From Xenorhabdus doucetiae (GTDB lineage: Bacteria; Pseudomonadota; Gammaproteobacteria; Enterobacterales; Enterobacteriaceae), in the NCBI RefSeq assembly GCF_000968195.1, contig NZ_FO704550.1, forward strand, positions 3,038,001 to 3,102,000: 64,000 nucleotides of DNA, written 5' to 3'. Position 1 is the stretch's first letter. Every line of letters begins with the position of its first letter. Below the pieces are notes generated by a model. The model saw only the letters and a list, made by a program, of their open reading frames with translations. It was not told the origin of the DNA and searched no databases. Shown here in pieces: positions 7,781 to 16,230 of this stretch. The position numbers and the translations under genes were made by a program.

Positions 7781-7984
7781 TCACTGGCAAGCCCCGGTTT
7801 TATTCACCGCCTGACGGTGTACGATATATTGCGCGGCAGGCAGTTGCTCACTGCGGCTAATATCCTGAGACGGATCTAAACCCGGCACATTAGCAAAAAT
7901 AAACTCGTCCAGTATTACTGCGTTTCCGGCAGCGACTTGTTGCGCTTTCCATTTTTCAAAGTCCAAGGTAATCACTGAGGACAT
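7781..7984 (-). pseudogene. N-terminal fragment of the tail fibre (before frameshift)
   Basis: The 67 residues begin MSSVITLDFEKWKAQQ and include LDEFIFANVPGLDPS and IVHRQAVNKTG, the start of P2/HP1-type fibres that docks on the baseplate. After KTG the frame meets a stop. Removing one G from the G4 run gives KTGLASENAVAYSV, which joins perfectly to the frame at 6190-7773. The fragment is therefore not an independent gene. Its ATG is 12 bp downstream of the tail protein I gene. Confidence 0.85.
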
Positions 7985-7995
7985 GTTCTATTTCC

Positions 7996-8652
7996 TTATA
8001 ATGAAGCACCGTAAGTGACATTCGGTGCGGTATTTTCCTTGAGGCTGGCATGGTCACAGACGGCAACGCCCGCGATATGGCCGACTCTTAACAATAACGG
8101 CTGGGTCGGCATGGCAGCGGCATAACAGCAATAGTCTGCCCCCACGCTGCCTGCCCGCATCAGCAATTGATTTTTGGCGATCACCTCAAAACGGTAGCGG
8201 CGGCAGGTGCGGCCATACTGGCGGATGATATTCATCAGCAAATCGGGATTGGCGGCTATCTGGCCGTCGCTGAGGCGCAGGATAATCACATCCCAGTCAA
8301 TGCCCGGCTGGCGCTCCAGCAATTCGACATAGCCCACGCCCAGCCGATCAAAGATGGCAATGAAACCTGCCACGCTGCCCGCGTCTTTGGCATTGATAAA
8401 GGCGTATTTCACCCGCTTGCGAAACAACGGCAGCGGTTCACCGTTAAAGCGCTGGATATCCCGCTGGTACGCCAGCACCGACAACAGCGCCTCTGAACAG
8501 GTTTCGGCGTCCAGTTGGGCTAACGGCCACTTTAACCAGTCATACACGCCCAACCAGAATACCCGCGCCGCCTGCAATAACTTGGCGGGTTCGCCCTTGT
8601 TCATCCATGAGGGCAACGCCAGCCGGGCGAGACGTTCCCGGAACTCAGCCAT
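7996..8652 (-). CDS. Phage tail protein I-like baseplate wedge protein
   Basis: The 218-residue protein starts MAEFRERLARLALPSWM and contains FWLGVYDWLKWPLAQLD and LLSVLAYQRDI. This is the arrangement of gpI-type wedge proteins, where a Trp-rich early segment precedes a helical core. It overlaps the baseplate J gene by 8 bp and precedes the fibre gene, the J-I-H order of P2-type tails. In P2 the I protein bridges the wedge to the fibre. Sequence resemblance to P2 gpI is low, so the assignment leans on position. Confidence 0.72.
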   Translation of the reverse strand: MAEFRERLARLALPSWMNKGEPAKLLQAARVFWLGVYDWLKWPLAQLDAETCSEALLSVLAYQRDIQRFNGEPLPLFRKRVKYAFINAKDAGSVAGFIAIFDRLGVGYVELLERQPGIDWDVIILRLSDGQIAANPDLLMNIIRQYGRTCRRYRFEVIAKNQLLMRAGSVGADYCCYAAAMPTQPLLLRVGHIAGVAVCDHASLKENTAPNVTYGASL

Positions 8653-9829
8653 TTTTCACCTCCACCGTGAGCGATTGCAGGCGCGGCACACTCAGTTCAC
8701 TGAGAATGTCACCCAATGAAAAGGTCAGTGATTCCACCTCGCTGAACTCGCGATGGATCTCCCGTCCCAAGTTGGAAAAGGAAAAACGCGAGTACGGCCA
8801 CGTTTTCTTCACCGGATAGTCGGTATTTTCCCGAAAGGCGCAGCGGATCAGGTTGCCGGCATCGGTTTTTAATGTGTCTATCTGTTCCTGACTGTAGTTC
8901 GCCAGATTCACTACAAACAGCGTTACTGTCAGTACATGATGGGTTTCCGGCATCGGCAGGCACTGCATATCATCCCCGTGCCCGTGATGCCCCTGATTGC
9001 TGATGTAATCATTCACCGCATTGATAAACGGCTGGCTAATGACGCCCGAATCCAGCAACAGGTAAGCATTGGCCGTGCCTGCCCCACGGGGCGCATCATG
9101 CAAAAAGAAGATGCGGTCAATACTCAAGCCCACGCGGCTGGCTATCATGCCTCGATAAACGGCATCGGTGTGGTAGTTTCCCACCAGGTTATATTGGTTG
9201 CGGCAACGGTCACGCAAATCATCATCGGACTCGGCATCCGCGCCGGGCGTTAACAGCCAGCCTTCTTCATTTTGTACCCGCTCAATGCCGGACACTGCCA
9301 CAGGCAGGAGCCGGAAATAGCCGGATGCCAAGTTAAAGGCACCGCCTGCCAATTCTGCGGCCACAGGCAGCAAGGCACTGGTGACACCTTCGGCTATCAC
9401 CACGCTTTCCGTGGTGCTGACCCGGTAGATTTCGCCATTAATGCGCTCAGTCTGGACAACCGTTCCGGCAGGCACCATCACCGCCGAGGCTCCCGCCGCC
9501 TTGTAGAAACGGATCACCCCCTGCGCGGCGGTTGCCTGCTTGCGTTTCAGGTTGACGCCCCATGCAAACATATCCAGCCATGATCCCGATGCCGTCGCCA
9601 GATACATATTTTTCAGGGTGACGTTGATTAACGCCTCTTTCAGCCACAACACCGGGCGCGTCACGAGGGTGTTGACCAGCCGCCAGAACGGGGACATGCG
9701 CGAGGTATTGGTGACTAACCCGGCGTCATCCACAACCTTGGTAAAGGCGGCGCTGATATCGGCTTCCGTGGTCGGCATCCCGCTGTCACGCAGTACCTTT
9801 TCGTAATCAATCGACGGTTTAGTTTCCAT
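8645..9829 (-). CDS. Baseplate J-like protein
   Basis: From ATG at 9829 the 394-residue product starts METKPSIDYEKVLRDSG and shows NRMS/PFWRLVN-type helices, a long GVIRFYKAAGASAVMVPAGT segment typical of the J domain, then LLTPGADAESDDDLRDRCR. These are hallmarks of the baseplate J (gp6-like wedge) family. It overlaps the DUF2590-like gene before it by 11 bp and the I-like gene after it by 8 bp. The three codons upstream of this ATG would extend further into the neighbour without a better ribosome-binding site. Confidence 0.9.
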   Translation of the reverse strand: METKPSIDYEKVLRDSGMPTTEADISAAFTKVVDDAGLVTNTSRMSPFWRLVNTLVTRPVLWLKEALINVTLKNMYLATASGSWLDMFAWGVNLKRKQATAAQGVIRFYKAAGASAVMVPAGTVVQTERINGEIYRVSTTESVVIAEGVTSALLPVAAELAGGAFNLASGYFRLLPVAVSGIERVQNEEGWLLTPGADAESDDDLRDRCRNQYNLVGNYHTDAVYRGMIASRVGLSIDRIFFLHDAPRGAGTANAYLLLDSGVISQPFINAVNDYISNQGHHGHGDDMQCLPMPETHHVLTVTLFVVNLANYSQEQIDTLKTDAGNLIRCAFRENTDYPVKKTWPYSRFSFSNLGREIHREFSEVESLTFSLGDILSELSVPRLQSLTVEVKNG

Positions 9830-10154
9830 GCCCCACACTCACATTCAGGCGGCCAAAATCATAAGTTTCCGCCGTGATCCATAACTGGGTTGGCGTCTCT
9901 TCGTTAATGATGACCGTGCCCGGAATAATCCTTTCGTCATCTTCAACCAAAATTTCTATCTGGGTGCGAATATCCGCGCGCAGGGTCGGGCTGCGCTCTG
10001 CGACCAGTTCGGTTGCAAGGCCACTTTCCATAATGGCGTGCACACAATCCTGACCGACAGAAAAGCGATTGTGGCAAAAACGCGGCTCATTCCCGGAGTT
10101 CAGGGTAAAGTTGCCCTTGGTTATCAATAAATCAATGTATTTCGGCTCATCCAT
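9819..10154 (-). CDS. DUF2590-like baseplate protein (gpW/gp25 role)
   Basis: This 111-residue protein starts MDEPKYIDLLITKGNFTL and contains DCVHAIMESGLATELVAERS and DDERIIPGTVIINEE. Small proteins of this length directly upstream of baseplate J fill the gpW/gp25 position that triggers sheath polymerisation. I recall this subgroup as DUF2590 in HP1/K139 relatives. It overlaps the tape-measure gene by 8 bp. The functional role is inferred from position and size. Confidence 0.72.
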   Translation of the reverse strand: MDEPKYIDLLITKGNFTLNSGNEPRFCHNRFSVGQDCVHAIMESGLATELVAERSPTLRADIRTQIEILVEDDERIIPGTVIINEETPTQLWITAETYDFGRLNVSVGHGN

Positions 10155-12378
10155 AAGCCACCTGCTCCCATTCCGTTAATTGTTCCGGTGTGATGCTGCC
10201 GTTGACCTTGACGGTCACGTTTTCAATCCGGCGGCTGTTATCAATTGACGTCTGTTTATGACTGTTCAGGTTCTGACTCAGCCCGCCCTTGTTGATGCCT
10301 TTCAGTTGCCCGCCTGTAATGATGGACGCCGCCACCTGCTGATTATCCACGGAGGGCTGGACAACCGATTTAGGGGTTGAAACTGCGCCCTCAATGGCCT
10401 TGGTTTCAATGTTGATGCCCGGAATATAATTTAACTTCTCGATAATCCAGTTATAGGCTTCCCCGAATGAGGCTTTAATGCTGTCCCATAAGCCACTGAA
10501 CAGATCACCGACACTGTCCGCCATGCCGGACAAAGTATCCACCAGTGAAAAGCTGCCAACCCAGTTCCACAGCGCATCCCAGCCCTGCCTAATCAACTGC
10601 CCGGCACGTTGAAACGCCTGTATCAGCGTGCCAATCACCTGAATCACCAGATTAAACGGCATCATCATCAGGCCAATGGCACCCGCCACAATGCGGCCAA
10701 ACGAACTGCCCGCCTCAGTCACTCCCTGTAACTCTTCATCAGTGTATTGGATCGGCGACAGTAACTTGGCGAACCAGCCGAACAGGCTTTTAACCCCCTC
10801 CCAGACAAACCCCATGGCCGCGCCTATGGCATCAAAAGCCGGTGACAACGGGGCAAGCGAACTGCCCGCCTCGCTGAACCCCTGCATAAACCCTTTAATA
10901 AAGGCCTTAATCGGTTGCCAGAATTTAATGACCGCAATCACCAACGCCGCAATCACCGCAATGATCGCCAACACAGGCCATGCCATGGCCGTAAACCCGG
11001 CCGCCGTTGCCCAAGAGGCTATCTGGGTCATAACCAGACTGGCGCGCAGGCGCGTTAACAGGCTGGCTAATTTTGTACTGGTTGTTGACATGACGTTCAT
11101 TTTTCCCGTCAACAGGGAAAACATAAACGCCCCCGTGTTCCACAAGGGAATTAAACCCAGCCAGATAAAGCGGGACACCCCCATGACGATATTGGCTAGC
11201 GCCCCTGCGGCGGCAAAGCTCAGGATACCGAGCGAGATATAACCGACCCAACGCGCGATATTAGGAAACAGTTTTAGCCAGCGCACCAGTGTCTGACTGG
11301 CATCCGCCATCTGATTGACCAACGGCTTAATCACCGGCAGCAGGGTTGAACCAATGGCAATGCGGATATTCTGCCAAATCGCTTCCAGCCGTTCCCACGG
11401 GTTCGCCATCCGTTCGGCCATCTCGCGGGTGCGCTTCATGCCGTCATTGGCACCGAGTGCCGTCATGTTTTTGCGCAGCACATCAACATTGCCGTAAAGC
11501 TGTTTAATGACCACGGCGGAATCCCCAAAGGCTTCATCAATCTCTGCCTGTGCTTTCAGGTTCCCTTCAATGCTCTTGCCGTATTTGGCCTGTAGCTTCT
11601 CCAGCATTTCCGGCATGGACAGCAATTTGCCCGACGCATTAACGAAACTTAACCCCAGTTTCTTCCCGCCAGCTTCCGCCGTGGTGATAAAGGACTCATA
11701 CGCCCCGCTGGATTCTGAACCCAGCGAGCGTTGCAATTCCCCCAAGACCGCCAACTGTTCATCAATACCGATACCAAAGTTTGTCCCGGCTGCGCGGGCA
11801 CCCTCCATCAAATCGGCAATATCGGTCATGGAAGTGCCGAAGGTTTTCGACATCAACACCGCCTTGCCTGCCAACTCTTCGGCAAATTGCAGGTGCCCGA
11901 CGTCTTTTGCATGGCTGGAGAACTGGGCAAACATCTGCCCCATATACGTGCTGGCATCCTCGGCACTGCTTTTCAGGGCGGCGGCCGTGGTGTTCACGAT
12001 ATGGGTCATCTGCGGCAGGTCATTTTGTGACAGGCTGCCAATGGCCTTGCTGATGGCTGACGCCGATTGCACAAACTCTATCGACGATTTGCCATAGCGG
12101 GAACTAAAGGTCATGGCATCTTTCGCCACCTTATCCATTACATTGCTGTCAATTCCCTGCAAGGAGGCGGTTTGCAGTGCTTCTTCCATTTCAATGGCCG
12201 GATCAAGAAAGCCCTTGATTGACCAGAACGAAGCGGCCAACCCCGCCCCGCCGATGGCCAGCTTGCCGAAAGCATCCTGTGAGGCCTCGGCAAACCCCGC
12301 GACCGACGCTTTGACACTGGCAAGGGGTTTGGTGATTTTATCAATCAGACTTAAGGTAAAATCTAATTCGTTACTCAT
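10147..12378 (-). CDS. Tail tape measure protein
   Basis: The 743-residue protein begins MSNELDFTLSLIDKITKPL. It has the TP901-type tape-measure signature (YMGQMFAQFSSHAKDVGHLQ; DLMEGARAAGTNFGIGIDEQ) in residues 100-300, a hydrophobic central zone (about 370-480) and a C-terminal helical region with FWQPIKAFIKGF. Such proteins fill the tail tube and set its length. The start codon overlaps the stop of the frameshifted chaperone (ATGA at 12378-12375), which is the usual coupling. It is much shorter than the tape measure of the second tail locus at 60.5 kb. Confidence 0.93.
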   Translation of the reverse strand: MSNELDFTLSLIDKITKPLASVKASVAGFAEASQDAFGKLAIGGAGLAASFWSIKGFLDPAIEMEEALQTASLQGIDSNVMDKVAKDAMTFSSRYGKSSIEFVQSASAISKAIGSLSQNDLPQMTHIVNTTAAALKSSAEDASTYMGQMFAQFSSHAKDVGHLQFAEELAGKAVLMSKTFGTSMTDIADLMEGARAAGTNFGIGIDEQLAVLGELQRSLGSESSGAYESFITTAEAGGKKLGLSFVNASGKLLSMPEMLEKLQAKYGKSIEGNLKAQAEIDEAFGDSAVVIKQLYGNVDVLRKNMTALGANDGMKRTREMAERMANPWERLEAIWQNIRIAIGSTLLPVIKPLVNQMADASQTLVRWLKLFPNIARWVGYISLGILSFAAAGALANIVMGVSRFIWLGLIPLWNTGAFMFSLLTGKMNVMSTTSTKLASLLTRLRASLVMTQIASWATAAGFTAMAWPVLAIIAVIAALVIAVIKFWQPIKAFIKGFMQGFSEAGSSLAPLSPAFDAIGAAMGFVWEGVKSLFGWFAKLLSPIQYTDEELQGVTEAGSSFGRIVAGAIGLMMMPFNLVIQVIGTLIQAFQRAGQLIRQGWDALWNWVGSFSLVDTLSGMADSVGDLFSGLWDSIKASFGEAYNWIIEKLNYIPGINIETKAIEGAVSTPKSVVQPSVDNQQVAASIITGGQLKGINKGGLSQNLNSHKQTSIDNSRRIENVTVKVNGSITPEQLTEWEQVAYG

Positions 12379-12832
12379 GCTTCACCCTTAAATGCCAGCG
12401 CAATGCCATTGGCGGTTGACACGCGCGTATATTCCCAATAACGGTTATCCAGCCAAATAGCACGGGCTAAACTTTCGGTATTATCCGGCTCATTCGGTAA
12501 ATAGTGGCGGCGTAATATTAATGCCTGTTCGAATAAGCTATTATCAATCGCCCTGACCCGCGCATTTAGTTTTTTATTTCGATTTCCAATTTAGGCGCAT
12601 ATTCCGAATTCACGCGCTCGACAATCTGCATGGCTGCGCCGGGGATTTGCAGGAGTTCATCCAGCGCCGCTTTTGAGGCAGGCTGCACAATGCGACGTAA
12701 ATAAGCGACAATGGGAACAATCTTATTATCCATCGTCATATCATTAATCATGCTGTTATAGGCAATAATATTCGGTTCAAAGTTTATTTCTTTTTCGCCG
12801 ATAATTAAGGTAATGATTTTATTTTCTTTCAT
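12375..12832 (-). CDS. Tail assembly chaperone with programmed -1 frameshift
   Basis: The zero frame (12832-12566) gives 88 residues starting MKENKIITLIIGEKEINF and ending IEIKN. Its last codons ATA AAA AAC form the heptamer A AAA AAC (12575-12569), a canonical -1 slippery site, directly before TAA. Slipping back one base opens 64 more codons (LNARVRAIDNSLFEQALI to IALAFKGEA) that stop at 12375, overlapping the tape-measure start as ATGA. The extended product is 152 residues. Dual G/GT or E/E' chaperones made by -1 slippage just before the tape-measure gene are conserved in P2, lambda and many tailed phages; P2 uses T TTT TTG. Confidence 0.88.
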
Positions 12833-13119
12833 TTTGTAATTTCCTTTCTTTTATTAATTTCATCCACTAATTGATTATGCCGGGCGGCACACGTTCCATA
12901 TAAGGTGGAATACTCCATGATGATATAAACCAAATTATTTCCGGTTGTTCCGGCCAGTTTCGGTAATTTGGCCGGACACCGTGTCAGCAGGTTTTCCTGA
13001 TAAGGTGCGCTCAATCTGGTCGGCGGTTTGGTTGTACAGCCGGACAAACTCAGGGCTAACGCACACAGCAGTAAAAACAGGCTTAACCACTTCAGTACGA
13101 ATTTCTCGCGGGGCGGCAT
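12829..13119 (-). CDS. Rz1-like outer-membrane spanin lipoprotein
   Basis: The 96-residue product starts MPPREKFVLKWLSLF, has a hydrophobic signal segment and a lipobox LSGC, and then a Pro-containing mature part. It lies in a different frame within and beyond the Rz gene and overlaps the chaperone start by ATGA. Together with the inner-membrane spanin it links the two membranes and fuses them at the end of lysis. It is longer than most Rz1 proteins because it extends past the Rz stop. Confidence 0.85.
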   Translation of the reverse strand: MPPREKFVLKWLSLFLLLCALALSLSGCTTKPPTRLSAPYQENLLTRCPAKLPKLAGTTGNNLVYIIMEYSTLYGTCAARHNQLVDEINKRKEITK

Positions 13120-13327
13120 GGGTGATCCCCTCTAGTTTTTCTTCCAGTTGGCGGGCGGACGCACTGGAAACCGCTTGCAAGGCGTGGCGGATTTGTTCGC
13201 CCGTTTCCGCCGCTGCCCGTGTGATTTCCAGTTCGATGCTGTCACGGTAATAATCATTGACCTGCCAGCCCGCCCCGAACGCCAGCGCCACAACCAAAAA
13301 AGAGAGCGGCAGTGCCTTGAACATCAT
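12935..13327 (-). CDS. Rz-like inner-membrane spanin
   Basis: This 130-residue protein begins MMFKALPLSFLVVALAFGAGW (one N-terminal transmembrane anchor) followed by a helical periplasmic part (AAETGEQIRHALQAVSSASARQLEEK). Its start overlaps the endolysin stop and the Rz1 gene is nested in another frame. The holin-endolysin-Rz/Rz1 order forms a complete lysis cassette embedded between tail tube and tail chaperone genes. Confidence 0.85.
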   Translation of the reverse strand: MMFKALPLSFLVVALAFGAGWQVNDYYRDSIELEITRAAAETGEQIRHALQAVSSASARQLEEKLEGITHAAPREIRTEVVKPVFTAVCVSPEFVRLYNQTADQIERTLSGKPADTVSGQITETGRNNRK

Positions 13328-13662
13328 TTCACCCCGTTATGTGCCAGCGAGAAATGATTGCCATCGGGACGTGAGAAACGCCCGCCCCATGTGCCGCCAA
13401 GGGATTCCCAATATTCGCCCAGGGGAAGGTAAGCGTCACTGTGGGTCTGGTACTTGCCCTGGATAAACAGATTCAGGTCAAGCGCCAAGCGCTGGGTATG
13501 CAAACTGTTGGCAATGCCCGTGCCTTTCTTGGCATTCAGCGCCGCCTGTTCCGGGGTACGGTAGGCTTCACCCAATGTTACCCGATAGCCGCGTTCGTCT
13601 GCCCATTCGATCAATTGGGCAACCAGTACCGCAAATAACTGTTGTTTTTCACTTAACGTCAT
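13324..13662 (-). CDS. Endolysin, M15 peptidase family (L-Ala-D-Glu type)
   Basis: From ATG at 13662, with GGAAG upstream and overlapping the holin stop as ATGA, the 112-residue enzyme starts MTLSEKQQLFAVLVAQL. It shows RVTLGEAYRTPEQAA, SLHTQRLALDLNLF (zinc ligands H and D) and GGRFSRPDGNHFS (third ligand H), the M15/VanY-like active site of T5-type endolysins. It cleaves the peptide part of peptidoglycan after holin release. The longer frame to 13710 runs into the holin gene and is not preferred. Confidence 0.92.
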   Translation of the reverse strand: MTLSEKQQLFAVLVAQLIEWADERGYRVTLGEAYRTPEQAALNAKKGTGIANSLHTQRLALDLNLFIQGKYQTHSDAYLPLGEYWESLGGTWGGRFSRPDGNHFSLAHNGVK

Positions 13663-13952
13663 TTTTTTAACTTCCCTGTCAGCAACGCGCTGCCGCGCTT
13701 GCGTAACCACACTTCAATTAACTGGTATCCGGCAATCCCCAAGGCGCTGCCTATGCCTGTCACGGCTACCGGGCTAATGCCCGGCCACCAAATCAGCAAC
13801 GCCCCGGCCATCACCGACACCGCCGACCCCAAGATAATGCGGCCGATAAACAGCCGTAAGGTGATCGGCTCGTTGCCGGTCAGCATTTTGCCCAACGCAA
13901 TCAGTGCCCCCAATAGCACCAGCGTAACAAACGTTTTTTCATGTTCTTCCAT
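13659..13952 (-). CDS. Phage holin (HP1-type, membrane protein)
   Basis: The ATG at 13952 has AAGGA eight bases upstream and gives 97 residues beginning MEEHEKTFVTLVLLGALIAL. Three hydrophobic segments are visible (FVTLVLLGALIALGKML; IILGSAVSVMAGALLIWW; VAVTGIGSALGIAGYQLI) with a basic C-terminus. Its position directly before the endolysin identifies it as the holin that permeabilises the inner membrane. It follows the tail tube gene by 11 bp. Confidence 0.85.
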   Translation of the reverse strand: MEEHEKTFVTLVLLGALIALGKMLTGNEPITLRLFIGRIILGSAVSVMAGALLIWWPGISPVAVTGIGSALGIAGYQLIEVWLRKRGSALLTGKLKK

Positions 13953-13963
13953 GAACCCCATCC

Positions 13964-14419
13964 TTACCCTATCAGGCTTTGCGTCAGTTCCGCTTCCAGA
14001 TAAGGGATGCCATTAATGCGCACAAAGTCGGGTGATGTGACGACAAACTTGACTTTATGGGTCATGACACTGCCGCCTTTCGGGTCAACGTCCAGAATGT
14101 CACTGAGGATCAGCTTGCAGCCGTAGGCTTCCACTTTGATCTCTTCCTTGCCTGCCTTGGCGTACCACATCAAATCGACGGGCTGAATGCCCCGCCATGA
14201 TCCCGCCGCCCGCGCCTTGGCGGTCACAATCTCCAAGTATTTGGTACTGAGTTCAATTTCCCCCTCAGCGGCCACATCCCCGGCGATATAACCATCCGGC
14301 ACGCCCTGCGTTTGCGCGGCGGCGGTGTTGTCGGTAATGGACAGGTTGACCTTTTCGGCATGAACCAGATCCCCGTCCATATTAAAATCAATCGACTGCC
14401 CTGAAATACGCTGGCTCAT
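13964..14419 (-). CDS. Tail tube protein (DUF2597-like)
   Basis: From ATG at 14419, overlapping the sheath stop as ATGA, the product has 151 residues and begins MSQRISGQSIDFNMDGDLVHAEK. It includes GYIAGDVAAEGEIELSTKY and a beta-rich C-terminus (TSPDFVRINGIPYLEAEL), matching small tube-forming proteins that directly follow the sheath gene in HP1/K139-type phages. The tube conducts DNA during infection. The subfamily name is from memory. Confidence 0.82.
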   Translation of the reverse strand: MSQRISGQSIDFNMDGDLVHAEKVNLSITDNTAAAQTQGVPDGYIAGDVAAEGEIELSTKYLEIVTAKARAAGSWRGIQPVDLMWYAKAGKEEIKVEAYGCKLILSDILDVDPKGGSVMTHKVKFVVTSPDFVRINGIPYLEAELTQSLIG

Positions 14420-15537
14420 GCGGTTTTCTCCAGTTGGCTGTCCAGCAACAGACTGACTGATATGCCTTTCGGGCATTCGTAAGTGCGGATCGTGATATAA
14501 ATTTCCACCGTGTTTTTATTGCGCCATGTGATCACGACGTCGCCGTCTTTCGGCGATTTCACTTCGCCCGGAAAGGTCACGCCGTTAATCTCGCTACTGC
14601 GCGACATCTCACGCAAGGTACGGGCAAAGTAAGCCTGATGCGTGGCGATGCTGCCCGGTGTGCTGTTCAGGCTGCGATCGGCAATTTTGGCAATCGCCTG
14701 CAAACGCACACGCCGCGCGACCTTATCGACAATGCGCAAATTTTCGATGCTCTGGTAGTCGCCCCCTTCCACATCCAGCGTGCGGCCATCCGACCAGTAC
14801 ATGCCGTCATAATCGGGGTACCACATCGGTACACTGAAACGCAGTTTTTCCAGTGCTTGCAGGGTCGCTAAATCAATGGTTTTGCCTGTGCCATCCAGCG
14901 GAAAATCAGCCCTGCCCAAATCCATCAGGGCACCTGTCTGCACCCGCGCCGGGCTGTCGGCCACGGTGACGGCACGATTACACAACCGCCCGGCCAGTAC
15001 GCCCGCCTCATTGCCCCACAGACACGGCACCAGTTGCACTGATGCCACGGCCTCGCCCTTTTGCAGTTCGGCCAAGCGGGTGACGTAATCCGCCCACGCC
15101 TCCTTGGACTGCGGCGCATCCACGGCCAGAATTGCCCACTGCCAACGGCCAAATTTAGCAATCGTATTGGCGCGCAGGGTCTGGGCAGCCTTGATAATGT
15201 CTTTACTGGCACCGAGGGTCAGCACATAGCCCTCAACACTGGCGACGGGTTGCGCCGCCGTCACCGCCTCGACAAAAGCCAGCCCGTCCGCCGCTTCGGG
15301 CAGGATATGCACATAACCCGACCAGTTTTGCCCGGCGTTGGCCATTGCCGCCAGTACATGACGTTTCAGCGCGGTTTGTGCCGTGCCCAGCACGGCGTCA
15401 AAGTCGGTCTGGGTATTGACGGCAATGGTCTTGCCCACGTTGGTCTTGCCTGCCCCTAAGAACAGCAAGACCCGTTCTATTTCCTTGGTTTCGCCTTGCA
15501 GTTGGTTAACCTGGTTAACCTGAACATGTGGCCACAT
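14416..15537 (-). CDS. Contractile tail sheath protein (DUF2586-like)
   Basis: The 373-residue protein begins MWPHVQVNQVNQLQGETKEI and contains FGRWQWAILAVDAPQSKEAW and a conserved C-terminal part (GVTFPGEVKSPKDGDVVIT; VEIYITIRTYECPKGI). That C-terminal beta-strand region is the interlocking part of contractile sheaths. I recall this divergent subgroup as DUF2586. The position before the tube gene supports the call. It starts 21 bp after the virion morphogenesis gene. Confidence 0.85.
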   Translation of the reverse strand: MWPHVQVNQVNQLQGETKEIERVLLFLGAGKTNVGKTIAVNTQTDFDAVLGTAQTALKRHVLAAMANAGQNWSGYVHILPEAADGLAFVEAVTAAQPVASVEGYVLTLGASKDIIKAAQTLRANTIAKFGRWQWAILAVDAPQSKEAWADYVTRLAELQKGEAVASVQLVPCLWGNEAGVLAGRLCNRAVTVADSPARVQTGALMDLGRADFPLDGTGKTIDLATLQALEKLRFSVPMWYPDYDGMYWSDGRTLDVEGGDYQSIENLRIVDKVARRVRLQAIAKIADRSLNSTPGSIATHQAYFARTLREMSRSSEINGVTFPGEVKSPKDGDVVITWRNKNTVEIYITIRTYECPKGISVSLLLDSQLEKTA

Positions 15538-15558
15538 AATCTAATCCCTTATCAGGCG

Positions 15559-16230
15559 CTAAGCGCCGTATCCAATGCCTTGCAACTGGCGCGCCAGCGC
15601 TTTGCTGAATTCTTCTTCGTTCATGCCTAAGAACGCACGGGAAGGAATGGTAATTTCCCATTTGCTTTTAGTTTCTTCACCGCCCAATACGCGGATCAGG
15701 GTTCCGGCCTGAATGAATTTCATATTGGCGGTAATTTCCTTGATCGCAGGTTTGCGCCAACGTTTACCTTTTTTAACTTTATAACCTACGGTGCGCAGTT
15801 TCTTTGCCTGCTTGATCGTCGCCATCCGCTCACGGTCAACGTTTTTTTTCACCTGTTGCCGGGTAATTTGAAAACGCATCCCATTTTGCTGGGCATAGCC
15901 TACAACCCCCGCTGGCACTGGCTGCTTGCCGTTCCGGTAATGCCCGCCTTGCAGATAAATGCGCACAGCGTCAATTTCCGGCATTTCCCGAATATGCAAA
16001 AGTTTCGGCATATTCCTGAGCATCTTCTGGCGGCGCGGGCTTTTTCTGGCAGGCCAGCTTTCGCCGTCCGGTGATTGTTGATTGCGTATATGACGTTTCG
16101 CAGAATCAATCAGTCCATATTTCGCCATGCGCCATAACAAGCGTTGCCGTTTTTGCGGCGGCAGGTCAAAACGGCTTAAGGCGTCCTGCATTTCCTTAAG
16201 CTGGTTGCGGTTTAACTGGCCGTGGATCAT
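15559..16230 (-). CDS. Virion morphogenesis/tail completion protein S-like
   Basis: The ATG at 16230 overlaps the upstream stop as ATGA and gives 223 residues starting MIHGQLNRNQLKEMQDAL. The sequence is strongly basic (LPPQKRQRLLWRMAKYGLI; RKSPRRQKMLRNM) and contains GVVGYAQQNGMRFQITRQQ, features of gpS/virion morphogenesis proteins that finish the tail terminus. In P2 the R and S products act together. The long upstream extension to 16296 overlaps gpR and is rejected. Confidence 0.85.
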   Translation of the reverse strand: MIHGQLNRNQLKEMQDALSRFDLPPQKRQRLLWRMAKYGLIDSAKRHIRNQQSPDGESWPARKSPRRQKMLRNMPKLLHIREMPEIDAVRIYLQGGHYRNGKQPVPAGVVGYAQQNGMRFQITRQQVKKNVDRERMATIKQAKKLRTVGYKVKKGKRWRKPAIKEITANMKFIQAGTLIRVLGGEETKSKWEITIPSRAFLGMNEEEFSKALARQLQGIGYGA

